DNA from: Rosa chinensis
Taxonomy: Eukaryota > Streptophyta > Magnoliopsida > Rosales > Rosaceae
Direction of reading: 5' to 3'
Length of the DNA stretch: 64,000 bases
Assembly (NCBI RefSeq): GCF_002994745.2
Contig: NC_037093.1
Span: forward strand, 48,774,384-48,838,383
Shown here: piece by piece, positions 33,825-48,243 of the stretch
Position numbering within the stretch: position 1 is the stretch's first letter
Layout of the letters: each line of letters begins with the position of its first letter
Notes under the pieces: model-generated
The model's database searches: none
What the model was told of the DNA's origin: nothing
Seen by the model: the letters and a program-made list of their open reading frames with translations, nothing else
Program-made: the position numbers and the translations under genes

Positions 33825-34991
33825 TTGGCGCAATGCATTGTTTCTTTCATTGTGGTGTTTCTGATAAGTGTTCGCCTTCATAATGAGTTGAGTAGAGGCC
33901 ACGAGTTGAATAAGGTACATTGTAAATCCGCAGATCGTTATCAAATTGATTTTGGTGTCACGTTAGTCAGGAATGGGGAGGCTTACACCATGGATTACAA
34001 GGTTTGGTGTTGGTCTGAAGCCAAAATCTTGTGTGAATTTAAGTTGGGAATCAGAAAACCAACCCAAACATGGTCGTAACTACATAGCTAGTGTTCTGGC
34101 TTGAGAGGTCATATATTTTTCCAAGACGTCTACCCTTTATAAAGATGATGGCATATACTTTGAACCAGGGCCGTCCCGTGACAAAGTGAGGCCTAAGGCA
34201 AAATTTAGAGAGACCTTCCTAATAATTTTGTCCATTGAAAAAAAAAATGTCAGCAAAGCAAAGTTCAAACTAATACATAGTAGATTATATAAACAAAATA
34301 AAAAGTAACAATGCCGATAAAGAACATTAGAACTGATTTTCTAACCACAAAATTTTGGACTTTAGGCCTTGACGTTTGTTAAAATTGTATCAACCATCTA
34401 AATTATGATTACGAAATTAGAACAGAGAGTGAAATTCAGAATTGAGTAAAAGGAAGAGAAAGATTGCATCTATGAGAGTCTATTAATGGCTTAAATAAAC
34501 ATAAAAGGAAGAAATGTTACCATTTGTCTTTGAAAGAATCAGAGGGGAATCAAAAATTCATGTTTCAGCTGCCAATGTTTCATTTTTGCCCAAATTAGTG
34601 AGAGTGAGAGCAAAACTTTTGGTTATCGATCTTCTTTTCTAATCCCAAAGTTATGGAGAAAAGGGAAAACTTAGGGTGTTTAACTTACAAATACAAAAGA
34701 AAAAGAGGAAATTTTGAGGTCTCATTGAGTCACGGGTTTGATTTCATTGGCCTCAATGTTGTCTTCTACAGACTGAAATTCTGCATATTTTTTCTTTTAC
34801 TATCTTTTTTTTTTTTAACATATATATATATATATATAATTTTTTTTTTTTGAGATGGAGGCCTTCCCCAAACTGAGGCCCAAGGCCACTGCCTTGGTTG
34901 CCTTGGTCAAGGGACGACTCTGCTTTGAACTTTGAGAAGAAGAAAAGTAGAAAGTTTTATAATTGGGACAAGTGATCGTGATAGACGATGA
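33825..34991 (+). pseudogene. Divergent S-protein homolog pseudogene, split by a hAT element
   Basis: A hydrophobic N-terminus (MAQCIVSFIVVFLISV), then 'VHCKSADR', 'IDFGVTLVRNGEAYTMDYKV' and 'CWSEAKILCEFKL' match the Plant_S1 order VHCKS - DLG...L..G..Y.W.F - C.F. The first frame stops at 34,079. The expected C-terminal signature 'YKDDGIYFE' appears in another frame at 34,138-34,164, with a stop shortly before it. The hAT element at 34,166-34,922 is inserted directly after this motif. So at least one frameshift, one stop and one insertion have disabled it. It is much more diverged than the three intact SPH genes; the assignment rests on short motifs. Confidence 0.6.
34166..34922. mobile_element. 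Non-autonomous hAT element
   Basis: 757 bases. Termini CAGGGCCGTCCCGTGA and, reversed, CAGAGTCGTCCCTTGA are 16-base TIRs with two or three mismatches of the hAT CAGGG type. A perfect 8-base duplication CTTTGAAC flanks it (34,158-34,165; 34,923-34,930), the hAT hallmark. It contains an internal (TA)n run and no transposase frame. Confidence 0.88.
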
Positions 34992-35454
34992 ATGTCAAAT
35001 AGAGATCTGATGTACAAGGGGTAATGGCATCATTTCAATAATAGTGTTCCTGTTTTCCAGCCTTTAGGTTATTATTCATAAGATACAAATTTAAGTTCTT
35101 AATCAGCTCTGATCTTATTTAATGGAAGAAATGTTACCATCTGTTTGGTTAGATTTGACGGTAGCTACACTGCTACAGGGTCTAGGCTTTTTATTTTTTT
35201 ATGTTGAAAATGGATGACTTTATGCAATTCAGCAAGCAAAACGATAATGACTTACCCATTAGGGCTGTCAGGAAAAATCATTATATAGAGCACACAACAC
35301 TAGCACACCCTTCACATGAGTATACTACTAAGTACATCCTTAGCACACCCACATTTTTTAATTAAGCACTTAAATAAAAATATTAATATAAAATAATAAA
35401 TAAAAATAACATGTACAAATATTAAATCAAGGTCACAAGAAAACAAGGTTACCT
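34992..35454. other. Intergenic, no gene seen
   Basis: AT-rich sequence between the SPH pseudogene and the MITE; no supported feature. Confidence 0.6.
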
Positions 35455-35480
35455 TAAGAACAAGGGAAAACATCATAAAT

Positions 35481-38206
35481 TGACAGGACCCGCCCTGGAT
35501 TTCACCCTGAAATCCAAAGTGGCCCTGCGGGGCCCACCTTAGAAGAAATTATACCAAAAATTTGGCGGAACTTCCCCTAAAATGGGCTACCCAAAACCTG
35601 TAGAAAGCATTTACACTTCTAAATCAAATCATCCTTATACTCCTGGAGCCACCCTGCTCCCCAACTCAACATCAATCTCCAATTTACAAAACACAAACCT
35701 CAACTTGAAAAACATAAATCCCTTAGGTAATCAGAGCAATTCTAATAGAAAGGTAAATAATGACAACCTAACTCAAAGGTAAACGCGGAAGCCATGCTGT
35801 TGACTATGCCTCAACTCCGTGTACGCCCGACCCCAACTAATTCGCCTGCAAACTGGGCATTTGAAACCGAAGGGCCCAGGGGAAAGTATTGAAAACACGT
35901 TAGTGTGAGTGGACAATAATAATCAATTTTAAACAAAAGAGATTTTATACTTTCCCACATTTAATTCATTAAAAATCTCCAGATGCATGCAATAATTAAG
36001 AAAACGAACCACGAGAAGCTCCGCTCAAGAAAAACTGACTGAAAGGAAAGATCGAAATTCCGATACTCAACAGAATAAGACCAGCCCCGCTGGTTAAACG
36101 GAAATCGGACGAGGCCCCGCTAGTCAAGTAATGATAGGACATGGGGAAAAGATATCACCATACGGGCCATGGAGCCTCCCAGGCTCTACCTACCCTCGAC
36201 TGCCACTCACACATAGATTTTGCGAGGAGGATAACTAATAACCTCAACTTCCATTCACACATAGATTGTGTGAGGAGGAGAATATGACCTCGACTGCCAC
36301 TCACATACACAAAGTAAGTGAGGAGGAGAATAAGCTACCTCAACTGCCACTCACCAACACAAAGTCGGTGAGGAGGAGACCTAATCACATGACCCGCGTA
36401 TGGTGAGGAGAAACCATCGAAAACCAGTAAATCCGTAAATCCATAAGGCTTCTCCAAAATCTCTCAAGATAAAATCTATGTATTCAACGACGTGACCCCG
36501 CACGCCAAAATAGTCTCGAAATCATAAACAAATGGGCGAGAATTAATAAATCATTATAATTTCTTTAGGAAATCCCATTTCCGATAATCTCTCAAAATCT
36601 CCAAGAAACCAACCAAATCCAAAATCCTTAATTAGGCATTCCCGATGCCAAAACCGAAGTCAATAAATAAATGAGAAAATCCAACTCCATCGAAACTCAT
36701 CTCGAGAATCTTCCAGGAACTTAAATCAGCAATTAGAAATATACTTAATTCCGGAAAATTACCTCGGAAATAAGCAATTTGTCAAATAATATTATAAATC
36801 ATAATCAACCTTTGAAACTCATTATTGAAAGCAAATCCACAAGATAAGCCGAAATCAAATTCCGAAAATCAATTCATTTGCTCAAAATGTAATATGATTA
36901 ATATCTAGAGCATGATTTTAAGAAATAAATGCATGCATCAATATTTAAAAATAAAAGTCCACTCACAGCACTATTCCGACGATCACGCATTCGTGTCCCG
37001 TCATCGAGCAATAGCTCGATACGTTGTCCTGTACACAATTATATTCCGTGAATAATTCTTCAATAATTTAATACGATTCCTAAAATCAAATCCTCATAAT
37101 CACATCTCCACTTCTTCTCGAATTCAACCCAAATTATACCTCTAAGACCAATTCGTTAATTTAAAGGTTCCAAGGCAGAACCGAGAGATATCCGACGGTC
37201 GGATTCTCGTAAATCGATAACCGAAACTCATAATCTTTGAAAATTCCTAATAAATTCAAAAGCTCACCAATCTTCACCAAACTTCATATATAAGCTCTAC
37301 AATATTTGTAGAATTTAATGGGCTAAAAGCTGAAGTCAAATAGCAGCCGGAGGCACCGCCACGCGCCTGCTACAGTGACGGCGCGTGGGATTCACGCGCC
37401 ACCATCGGCAGCTCCGATGGCCACCAAATTTTGGTAGCACAATCATCTCATCATTCCAAACACTTTTCTCCACTACCACAAACCGAGAAAACAACTAGAA
37501 CTAGGTCAACAATTATGGAAACAGTAACCCGGTTTGAGTTTCAAAGAACAAACCTTCGATCCGTCGTTTTCTTTGTGTTTTCCGGAAGAAAGCTTGGAGG
37601 GATGTGGTCTACGGCTCAAGGCTTGCAAAATAGGACAAGAAACTCCGCCTGGGTTGGCCGGAATCTGGAAAATTTTCCAGAAAACTCGAGCTGCTACAGT
37701 AAACTTCACGGCCTCGGTTCTTCCTTTTCCGGCCACTTCGTGACGACCGACGACCACCAGCGTGATGAGAAGGAGGAGACGCGTCGGTGAAGCTTCGTTT
37801 CACGTCATTTGGTGGCCTGAGTTGAGAGAACAGAAGAGTTGCAGAGAAGAGAGAAACTGAGAGAACTCGGGGAAGAGAGAGAGAAAAATATGCGCAGGGG
37901 AGGGGGGAAAAAATTACCCGGCCACAGTAGAAATTCGAATATATACCATCTACTTGCTACAGTAACTTTCGTATTTCCCTTATAACTCTCGCATACGAAC
38001 TCCGATTTTTACGTACCATATATGCACGAGCTCGGTTTAACGTCCTCTACAACTTTCATGAAGAACATTTTCTCAAATTTTAACCCGAACAAAAAGTCAA
38101 CTATTTAGGGCCACTAAAGTTACCAAAAAAAGAGTAAAGGTAAAACAAATTGTCGTTTACCATCCAACGACTAGTAAACCGGTGAATTTAGGTTCGGGAC
38201 GTTATA
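35481..38206 (-). mobile_element. Solo LTR of a long-LTR Ty3/Gypsy family, reverse orientation
   Basis: 2,726 bases. Left end TGACAGGACCCGCC; right end GGTTCGGGACGTTATA, i.e. TATAACGTCCCGAACC on the minus strand, a decayed TGTAACG start. A perfect 5-base duplication TAAAT flanks it (35,476-35,480 and 38,207-38,211). The right-hand part resembles the same region of the LTRs at 17,607 and 60,940 ('tctacaactttc.tgaag', 'aaaaagtcaac', 'cgtatgag' blocks), so it belongs to a sister lineage. It contains a tandem array at 36,194-36,430 and a GC-rich block at 37,340-37,800 whose open frames are not proteins. Confidence 0.85.
36194..36430. repeat. 46-50-base tandem array in solo LTR
   Basis: Four units begin near 36,194, 36,242, 36,288 and 36,338, each with 'cctcractgccactcac' and closing with 'gtgaggaggag'; a partial fifth follows. 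Confidence 0.8.
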
Positions 38207-38639
38207 TAAATGGTGTATGAACTTTAGGCATTTCTACACTTTGGTGTACCAACTTTCATAACTATCAGAATGGTGTATCAAGTTTACTCCAATATTTCAT
38301 TTTGGTGTACGCCGTTAAATTTTCTGTTATCTTTGCAAAAAAAAAAAAAAATTCCATTATCTTTCCTTTAGCTTTGTTAGTTTTTTTTTTTGTAAAGATA
38401 ACAGAAAATTTAACGGCGTACACTAAAATGAAATATTAGAGCAAACTTGATACACCATTCTGATAGTTATGAAAGTTGGTACACCAAAGTGTAGAAATGC
38501 CTAAAGTTCATACACCATTTGTGAAGATATCCCTAAGAACAAATAAAATTAAACAAGAAGCAGCCTGTCTCTTGTTGATCTTCCCCACTTAAAAAAGAAA
38601 AAACGCAGACTTATCATCCTTTCGTACAAAAGGAAGGAA

Positions 38640-39360
38640 GCTCATTATGAAAATATGACTAAAAGCCCAGGATCCAAATGAAACTACCCAAGCCCAACAG
38701 CTTGTTTGGAGCCCAACTCTCACTTGAAGCCTTGGCACCAAAATAGCCGCCCTACTAAGGACCATCGTCAGCATTGCCATAGCCGCAAATGCCTCTGCAA
38801 CCATGGATCACTACAAAGCATGACATAGTCGGTTCCAATTTCGGCCGGGGAGATCGTACTCGATCCATCACCATCACCCAAATCCAATTCCAACCTACTT
38901 CAATGACTACCACCACCAAACAATGACTAGATTCGCCTCCGATCTCGTCATCCTTGACCACCGAATGAGCAAATCGATGACCACCCCAATTTTGACAGAG
39001 AAAGCTACTCTTGCCGCAAACCGCAAAGACCCAAATGCCAATCCCCGCCCTCGCAACAATCAAACCTGTCAATGACCGCCTTAATGACCCGGATCCCACT
39101 TCGCAACGATCTAGATCTCATTGCACATGACAACCTCTACCATTCTCCACTGCCGACTCAACAATCCCTTGATTCTCTAGCAAGACAACACAAGCGCCAA
39201 GATACCTCTAAACATACTATCCTTGCGAAAAAAACGAAGGCAAAAACGACGAGGTCGAAGCCTAAACGAAACTCCATGAATGGAGAAGGTGCAGGTCGCT
39301 ACGGATGCAGAGATACGCTCCACAAACCCTAGTAGAGCGCTAGGTTAGAGCCACCTCCAA
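38640..39360. other. GC-richer block, probably transposon-derived
   Basis: A C/A-rich stretch with 'agcccagg', 'aagcccaac' and 'aaaccctag' motifs reminiscent of the distal parts of the retroposons at 1,330 and 29,436, but I could not establish ends, orientation or a target duplication. Its open frames are not recognisable. Confidence 0.3.
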
Positions 39361-39830
39361 TTAACTTTTTTTTTTTGAGCAATTTTTATTTTTATTTTTT
39401 CTGCTTTAGGATCTAGTTAATTAGGCTCGTTCGGTAGCTCTTGATATGCCTTGGCATCGAAACACTAAATCGAGATCGAAGTTAATACCCAAAACGAATA
39501 AATTAATGATGTTACATTACATCCTCGAGGAGCATGCTCGTACAGTATTTAACTTGATCCAAATAAATCATACTAATAATTACTATATTATTTGTGTAAA
39601 ATTTGAGATCTTGATCGAGTTTACAGATAAATGGTACATAACGTTAAGGGGAAAAAAAAAACTGAGATATGTATGTGGAGAAGACTTTAAAGCTCAGGCA
39701 TGACAAGTCATTATTAACAGTATAAATTAACTTTATCCAAACCAATCTATTTTGAACCGTTTAAATTTCTAACGTAATCGACCGATGATTTCTTTTTTGT
39801 GTTTTTTTAATTGTAAACGAATCGAGTTTT
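39361..39830. other. Intergenic upstream of RPT2, no gene seen
   Basis: AT-rich, with T-tracts; no supported feature until the RPT2 promoter. Confidence 0.6.
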
Positions 39831-39857
39831 ACGGGAAGCCCATAAAAAAGGAACTCG

Positions 39858-39882
39858 GCCCAACAGGCCAGTCCTCTATATA
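39858..39882 (+). promoter_or_regulatory. RPT2 core promoter: GGCCCA box and TATA
   Basis: A GGCCCA motif (reverse TGGGCC, the site II element common in plant housekeeping promoters) lies at about 39,858, and TATATA at 39,877-39,882, about 103 bases before the ATG. A (CT)n leader follows at 39,951-39,966. Confidence 0.5.
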
Positions 39883-39984
39883 GCCGCATCTCACTCCTGA
39901 TAATATGTTTAACTTGTTCTCAAAGCCAATTCTCTCTCCAAAACTTTTCACTCTCTCTCTCTCTCTTAGAACTTGGGAACCAAA

Positions 39985-43130
<3,146 letters not shown>

Positions 43131-44019
43131 AGAAATCACCTGGACCGTGTGTACTTTCAAGGATACATCGACATCCCTTTCTGTTCGTGATGTGGATTAG
43201 AATATTAAACTTTTTCAAAGTTGCTTGTGCTTTTGAATTCGAATGTTTAATGATGCATCCTTGAGTGCTGTTACGTCAACTTCAAATTTCAAATATATGC
43301 TAGCTTATCCTGTCACTTCTGATGGAGTGCAATGCTTACATTGAAATTCATGGTTTTGAAAAGGTCATTGGGAGATTTGAAGACACATTTTCTACTTGTT
43401 CAAATTCTTCACGTATGCCTTATAGCTGGAACACTTCATCATTTGATGTCTTAAATACATGTGGATTTATGTTGGCAAGTAAATTCACATGAGGGGAAAT
43501 TCCTAGTCTCATTTGTAGCTCATTGCAGGGGTAGATCAGTTCTCCTTAATCTGTCACCTCTGTTTTATTTTTCAACTTTTAACATTTTGAATCTATCACT
43601 GTTATGAACTAGCATGAAGAGAAACTATTCCCTCCCTAATTCTATCACTGAAAGTAGTGAAGAGAAAATTACTAATTTCATTTGTGGTGTGCATGTACTG
43701 AACTGTTGAAAGCTCATTCCTTATCTCATCGAGAGTTGAATTTTCTAGCTCTTGCCATACAAATCTCACCAGAAAAGAAAGAAATAACTATTCCAGGAAC
43801 ATTTATATGAAAACTCCCAAACTAGATCGAAAATGAAACATCACGCAAACATCACTCCAGATTATTTTTGCCAAAAAAGAAATGATGAAACTTCACAACC
43901 AAAACCAACTGAAGTTGATCCAAATCCTTACAAACTCTTGGGCAAGATCCTCATTTTTGCATGTGGGATCATATTCTCAACAGGACATTACCCCAAACTG
44001 AGATGGCTCAAGATCAAGA
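43131..44019. other. Convergent intergenic region
   Basis: 3' flanks of RPT2 and of the NLR gene; AT-rich, no other gene seen. Confidence 0.65.
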
Positions 44020-47000
44020 TCAATCACCATGAAGCCAACGTAGGTTGAATTCTTCTTTGACCATTGTTATGCGCAAGTCCTTGATCATTTTGAAAGGTTC
44101 CCATAACTCTTCTGTCTCTTCATCACATATCACTTCCTCTAATATATTCTCAAGATCCCAGATTGATGTAGGTAGCCCCTGCAATCTGGTGCACTGTCTC
44201 ATGTTGATCGTCTTTAATTTGCTCAGCTGACCAATGTCTTCAGGCAACTCCTTAATGCTGAAGCAATCAGATATGTCGAGAAAGGTTAAGTTCTTGAAGT
44301 TCGTAATCGAGTCCTGTAAAGTTTCCAGCATTGTGCAAGACCGTAGCCTTAGGACTTCTAACTTGCTCAGCTTTCCAATCTCTCCAGGCAAGGCAGATAG
44401 GTTATGACAGTTGGTGATAACAAGCCTCTTCAGGTACTTAAGACCACAGAGATCAGCAGGCAATTCCTCCAAATCATTGCAATAGTAAATGTTTATCTCC
44501 ACTAGATTTGGCAATGCCTCAAAAAATCGGATGGACATGTTGCTAGAAGGTCGACCAATGTTGCACATGAACAGAGATAACTTCTCCAGACTTTTCAACT
44601 TCTTGTTTTTGGTCAAGCTTCTGGAAGAAATGGAAATGCGCTCTAATCTGACTCTCTTCAGGTTAGGTAAAGAACTTAATATGTCTAAGTTAGTTAATTC
44701 TGCAGGTGATAAACCATTATTTCTGACTATTAGAACCTTCAATGCCTTGGACATTTTGCTATTGAACTTGGGCAAGGTATAGTTCTTTGTCTGAAAATTC
44801 AGAATCAGAACCTCAGCTTTTGGTAGATGCATGTGGTCCCATTTTGATGAGAACTCTCCATCTGCGAGCAACACATTATATCATGTGAGTGAAAGGATAA
44901 ATGAATGCATGAAAGCACTATAACAGGCCTTAATTAGTATTTATGTAGGGTGTTTATTGCTCCTGTGCATGTGTTGATATGCATGTAATTGCTAATAAAA
45001 AGAAAGATAGGACTACCAGTTGATATAGATAACAAGCGAGTTTCCTTAAGCTTATCCTTCTTTTGTGTCCAGCGTTTCGGAAGAACACCTCCACATATGT
45101 CTATAATTAGTCTTTTGCTCTCTCCTCCCGGGTCCTGACGGATCTGATGCAATGCCAGCTCTCTAAGCATATCATGCTGCGTAACAAACTGCTCACTGTA
45201 GCAGCGATCCACATACCCGTTCTCCTTGCTGGTTATTTTTTAAACGTAATCAAGTTTCTTAGAATTGAGAAATCTCTTCAATATACATAATATCCAGTTA
45301 CGTGCTAGTAGAATTTAGTCATGTACACAACTATATACCGGAATTAAAGACATTGAAAATATGTATACACCAGACAAGAGAATCATACAAGTATGCAGAC
45401 CTTATGACAACAATTTTGGCCAGATTATGGTTGTTGAGGTGTTGCAGTTTTGCAATAGACATAGCATCTTCATGTAGCCCATGTAGCTCTGACCACATAT
45501 CAATGAGCACACCAGCAGGGATTCTTCCGTCTTCAGGAAATGAAGCAAGGTCTATGAAACATTCCTTGAGGAGAGGCTCATTTTCACATAAAACATCTAA
45601 GCTGGTTTGGAGGCGGAGACGCAAAATATCATACTCATCAAGAATAGAAGGACTTTTCGACCATTCTTTTACTTTTTCTTTCCAAATCTCTATACTACCC
45701 TTGACAAGTGATTTTCCAACCACCGTAATGGCAAGTGGAGATCTCTTACAGTACTTTACTATCTGCAGTAAATTTTTCCAAAATGAAATCGATTAGTGTT
45801 CGAGTTGCTAACCAAAAGTTGAAGGTTCTCATCATTTAATCCTCATCAAAATGGCTTCATGAAAGTTGAGCAAATGTTATACACAAGCAGTAGTCTACTT
45901 TTTTTTCTTATTCTAAGGTTAGTTTTAGGATAGATGAATCTATTATTATTTGCAGATATGCTTTTACCATAAGATGTGAATTCCCGCTTTAAGTAGCATT
46001 TGAAGTTTTGAATTGTAAGATAAGAAACTAATCACCTGTTTCAGAAGTTCATCTAAAGTACCAGAGGAATGATCCAGGGATGTAGAATTCTTGAGAAGAG
46101 TCATTGCCTCATCATTTGTCAATGGATCTAAAGTATAATGTGAACCATATTTTGGAAAAGATCTCGATGTGACTAGAGTCTTGCAACTTGATCCTTCGCT
46201 GAGTTGATATAACTCTTCAAGAAGGGCTCCTGATGAGTCAGGCCATACATCATCCAGGACCAACAGTGCATCATTTTCTTCTACTTCCTTTAGAAATTGC
46301 TGCAGAGATGTTTGCAGCCAATCTAAGTTGGGTTTGTTCGAAACAGTTGCAAAGAAGATCCTGTTGCTGAACTTATCTATTACAAATAGAATTAATGAAT
46401 ATGAGAAAGTAATATTAAGATGTATACAGAAATATATGAACTTTGATGAAGTTAAATTGACTGGCCTAAAAATGATGTTAAGTTTGTAGTCTTGATACCT
46501 TTGACTTTCTGATCATGACAAAACATTTGGGCCAAAGTGGTTTTTCCAGACCCTCCAGGAGCAGTGACCGAAAGCATTGAAACTCGATCATCGTTAAGAA
46601 GCTTGAACTTCAATTCCCTTAAAGGCTTATCCAATCCAATTGGGGAAGATGGTGGATAAGGTGCTGTAGCTCTAGTTTCACCACCACCAAGTGCATTTTG
46701 ATTTTGTGCCTGACCATGCAGCTCCATTTGGGTCAACTTGTGCTCTATAGACCTTACCATAACCAATATATCTTGCCCATCCCTTACTCCCTGCGGTATT
46801 AGATTCAGCAACATCTTGCTGAGAGACCTATCAAATTCAACAAGCTTATTGCTGTAATAAGGCTTGAGCAAATTCCAACTACCAACTGTGGACAACTTGT
46901 CAATGAGCCTCTTGCCCTTCTCCATTTGGTTCTCAAAATATACCTTTTCATTTGGGTGATCCAGTTCCCTGTTACCAGCTCCTATCTGTTTGATCAGTGG

Positions 47001-47147
47001 TTTTAAGTAGTCTAACGTGACTATGAGCTCTTCGAGAAGGGGTTTAAACTCCTTAGATTTGATGACAAGTGTGCTAACGCCTTCATACAGCAAAGAAAAT
47101 GCTAGTCCTACTGCACCCCCTGCAGCAAGCTCTCCAATTCCAGCCAT
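44020..47147 (-). CDS. RPW8-type CC-NB-LRR helper immune receptor, NRG1-like
   Basis: Intracellular NLR of the CCR class, which acts downstream of sensor NLRs through EDS1 complexes and oligomerises at membranes. Exons (minus): 47,147-46,499; 46,376-46,036; 45,762-45,401; 45,228-45,017; 44,861-44,020; all GT-AG, 801 aa, the usual NRG1 size. RPW8 domain about 1-150; 'IGLDKPLRELK' marks the NB-ARC start; P-loop GGSGKTT (198-204); kinase-2 LLVLDDVW (254-261); 'KTLVTSRS' (RNBS-B); 'RSPLAI' in the GLPL position; QHD (468-470) replaces MHD, as is common in this clade; then LRRs from about 520 ('LPADLCGLKYLKRL', 'LPGEIGKLSKLEVLRL') to the end. No disabling change seen. The C-terminus 'FNLRWLHGD' resembles NRG1/At5g66900-type proteins more than ADR1. 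Confidence 0.93.
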
Positions 47148-47159
47148 TTTGAATTCTTG

Positions 47160-48235
47160 ATAAGCACATAAAAAACCAGCAGCAAAATCAGAAATTAAAC
47201 TCAGTGATTAGATAACATAATCTAAATTTCAATGTTAAGAGCAAACTCATATTACCTATATATACGTTGGTGATCGATCAGAGTACAAGATCGACCCGGT
47301 GGGATCAAAATAAACCAGGCTTTCTGAAATGCAGATTACCTATACTGACTTATATAAGAAGACTATATTTTCTACTCTCGAAAAAAAAAAAAAAAAAAGG
47401 GAAGACTATATTTTCTACGGGAGTGCTCCTTACGCTAGCATATTTTCTAAGCTCGGAATTTCCAGGAAGTGAGTATGAAATGATGAAAAAGAATATTTAG
47501 AAGGGAGACGACAATCGATCAAGTCGTCTGCGACCCTTTTTACAAGATGACTAGGTCACAAAGCACAACAACCACAATAATCGTAGAAAACGCCTTTTGG
47601 TACTTACGAAAAAATACCAGTGACATACTTTCACTGTTTCACATGTTCTAGAAACTGATTTTGTACGTAAACTTCTCAAAGAAGGGGAAGCACTACAATC
47701 ACATTGCACACGGTTTACTGCACTTTCGATTCCTTGTGAACGTAAAAATCAAAATCAAGAGAAAAAATGAAAAAAGAGTTATTCGAAAGACAGACCACAA
47801 GATGGTCCAAATCCACCTTAATCGATAAGCAATAATTATTCATTGATCATCAAGAGATTGTTTTTACAATCATGAATAAGTTCATGAGAACTTCTAGTTA
47901 TAATTAAGCATTCATTAATCAATGGTCCAATGTCCAAGTCCAGCTCAATCGATTCCGTAAGCCATCCTGGCCCGAATTCAATAAGATATATAAGATTTCA
48001 TTCTCATTCATGATAAATTGTTGGACATGAGCTTTAAGGTTCGAAATAAACTTTGGAAATACCACATGCGTGCATAAGCGTCTTCATATTCTCCATTGAA
48101 GCACATTCCTTCGAGCAATAACTCAACAACGATCGGTACAATTAACCAATCTGCTTACAACTTACAAAAGGCACTAACAGACTACCGGATGCACTCCCAC
48201 ATTGTCCGGAGGAAGGAAGCTAATGTTTTTCATAG
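47160..48235. other. Upstream region of the NLR gene
   Basis: Holds the NLR promoter on the minus strand; a poly-A run lies at about 47,380-47,398. No other gene seen. Confidence 0.55.
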
Positions 48236-48243
48236 GTGCAAAC

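Larger units (their letters stand above)
35464..38533. mobile_element. Fold-back MITE split by a Gypsy solo LTR
   Basis: The MITE proper is 35,464-35,480 plus about 38,207-38,533, roughly 340 bases when joined. Its two halves are inverted copies ('ggtgtatgaactttaggca' against 'tgcctaaagttcatacacc'; 'aaatttaacggcgtac' against its complement), with the outer end GGGA...AAATGG on both sides. A perfect 9-base duplication TAAGAACAA lies at 35,455-35,463 and 38,534-38,542, typical of Mutator-like MITEs. The solo LTR occupies 35,481-38,206 with its own duplication. No coding content. Confidence 0.85.

Noticed and set aside
37431..37803. Overlapping frames on both strands near 37,500-37,800
   Set aside because: Within the solo LTR at 35,481-38,206; frames exist on both strands because of GC-rich composition.
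39973..39984. Earlier ATG for RPT2
   Set aside because: The MGQG start at 39,985 is the conserved myristoylation site of RPT2; the upstream four residues match nothing in the family.
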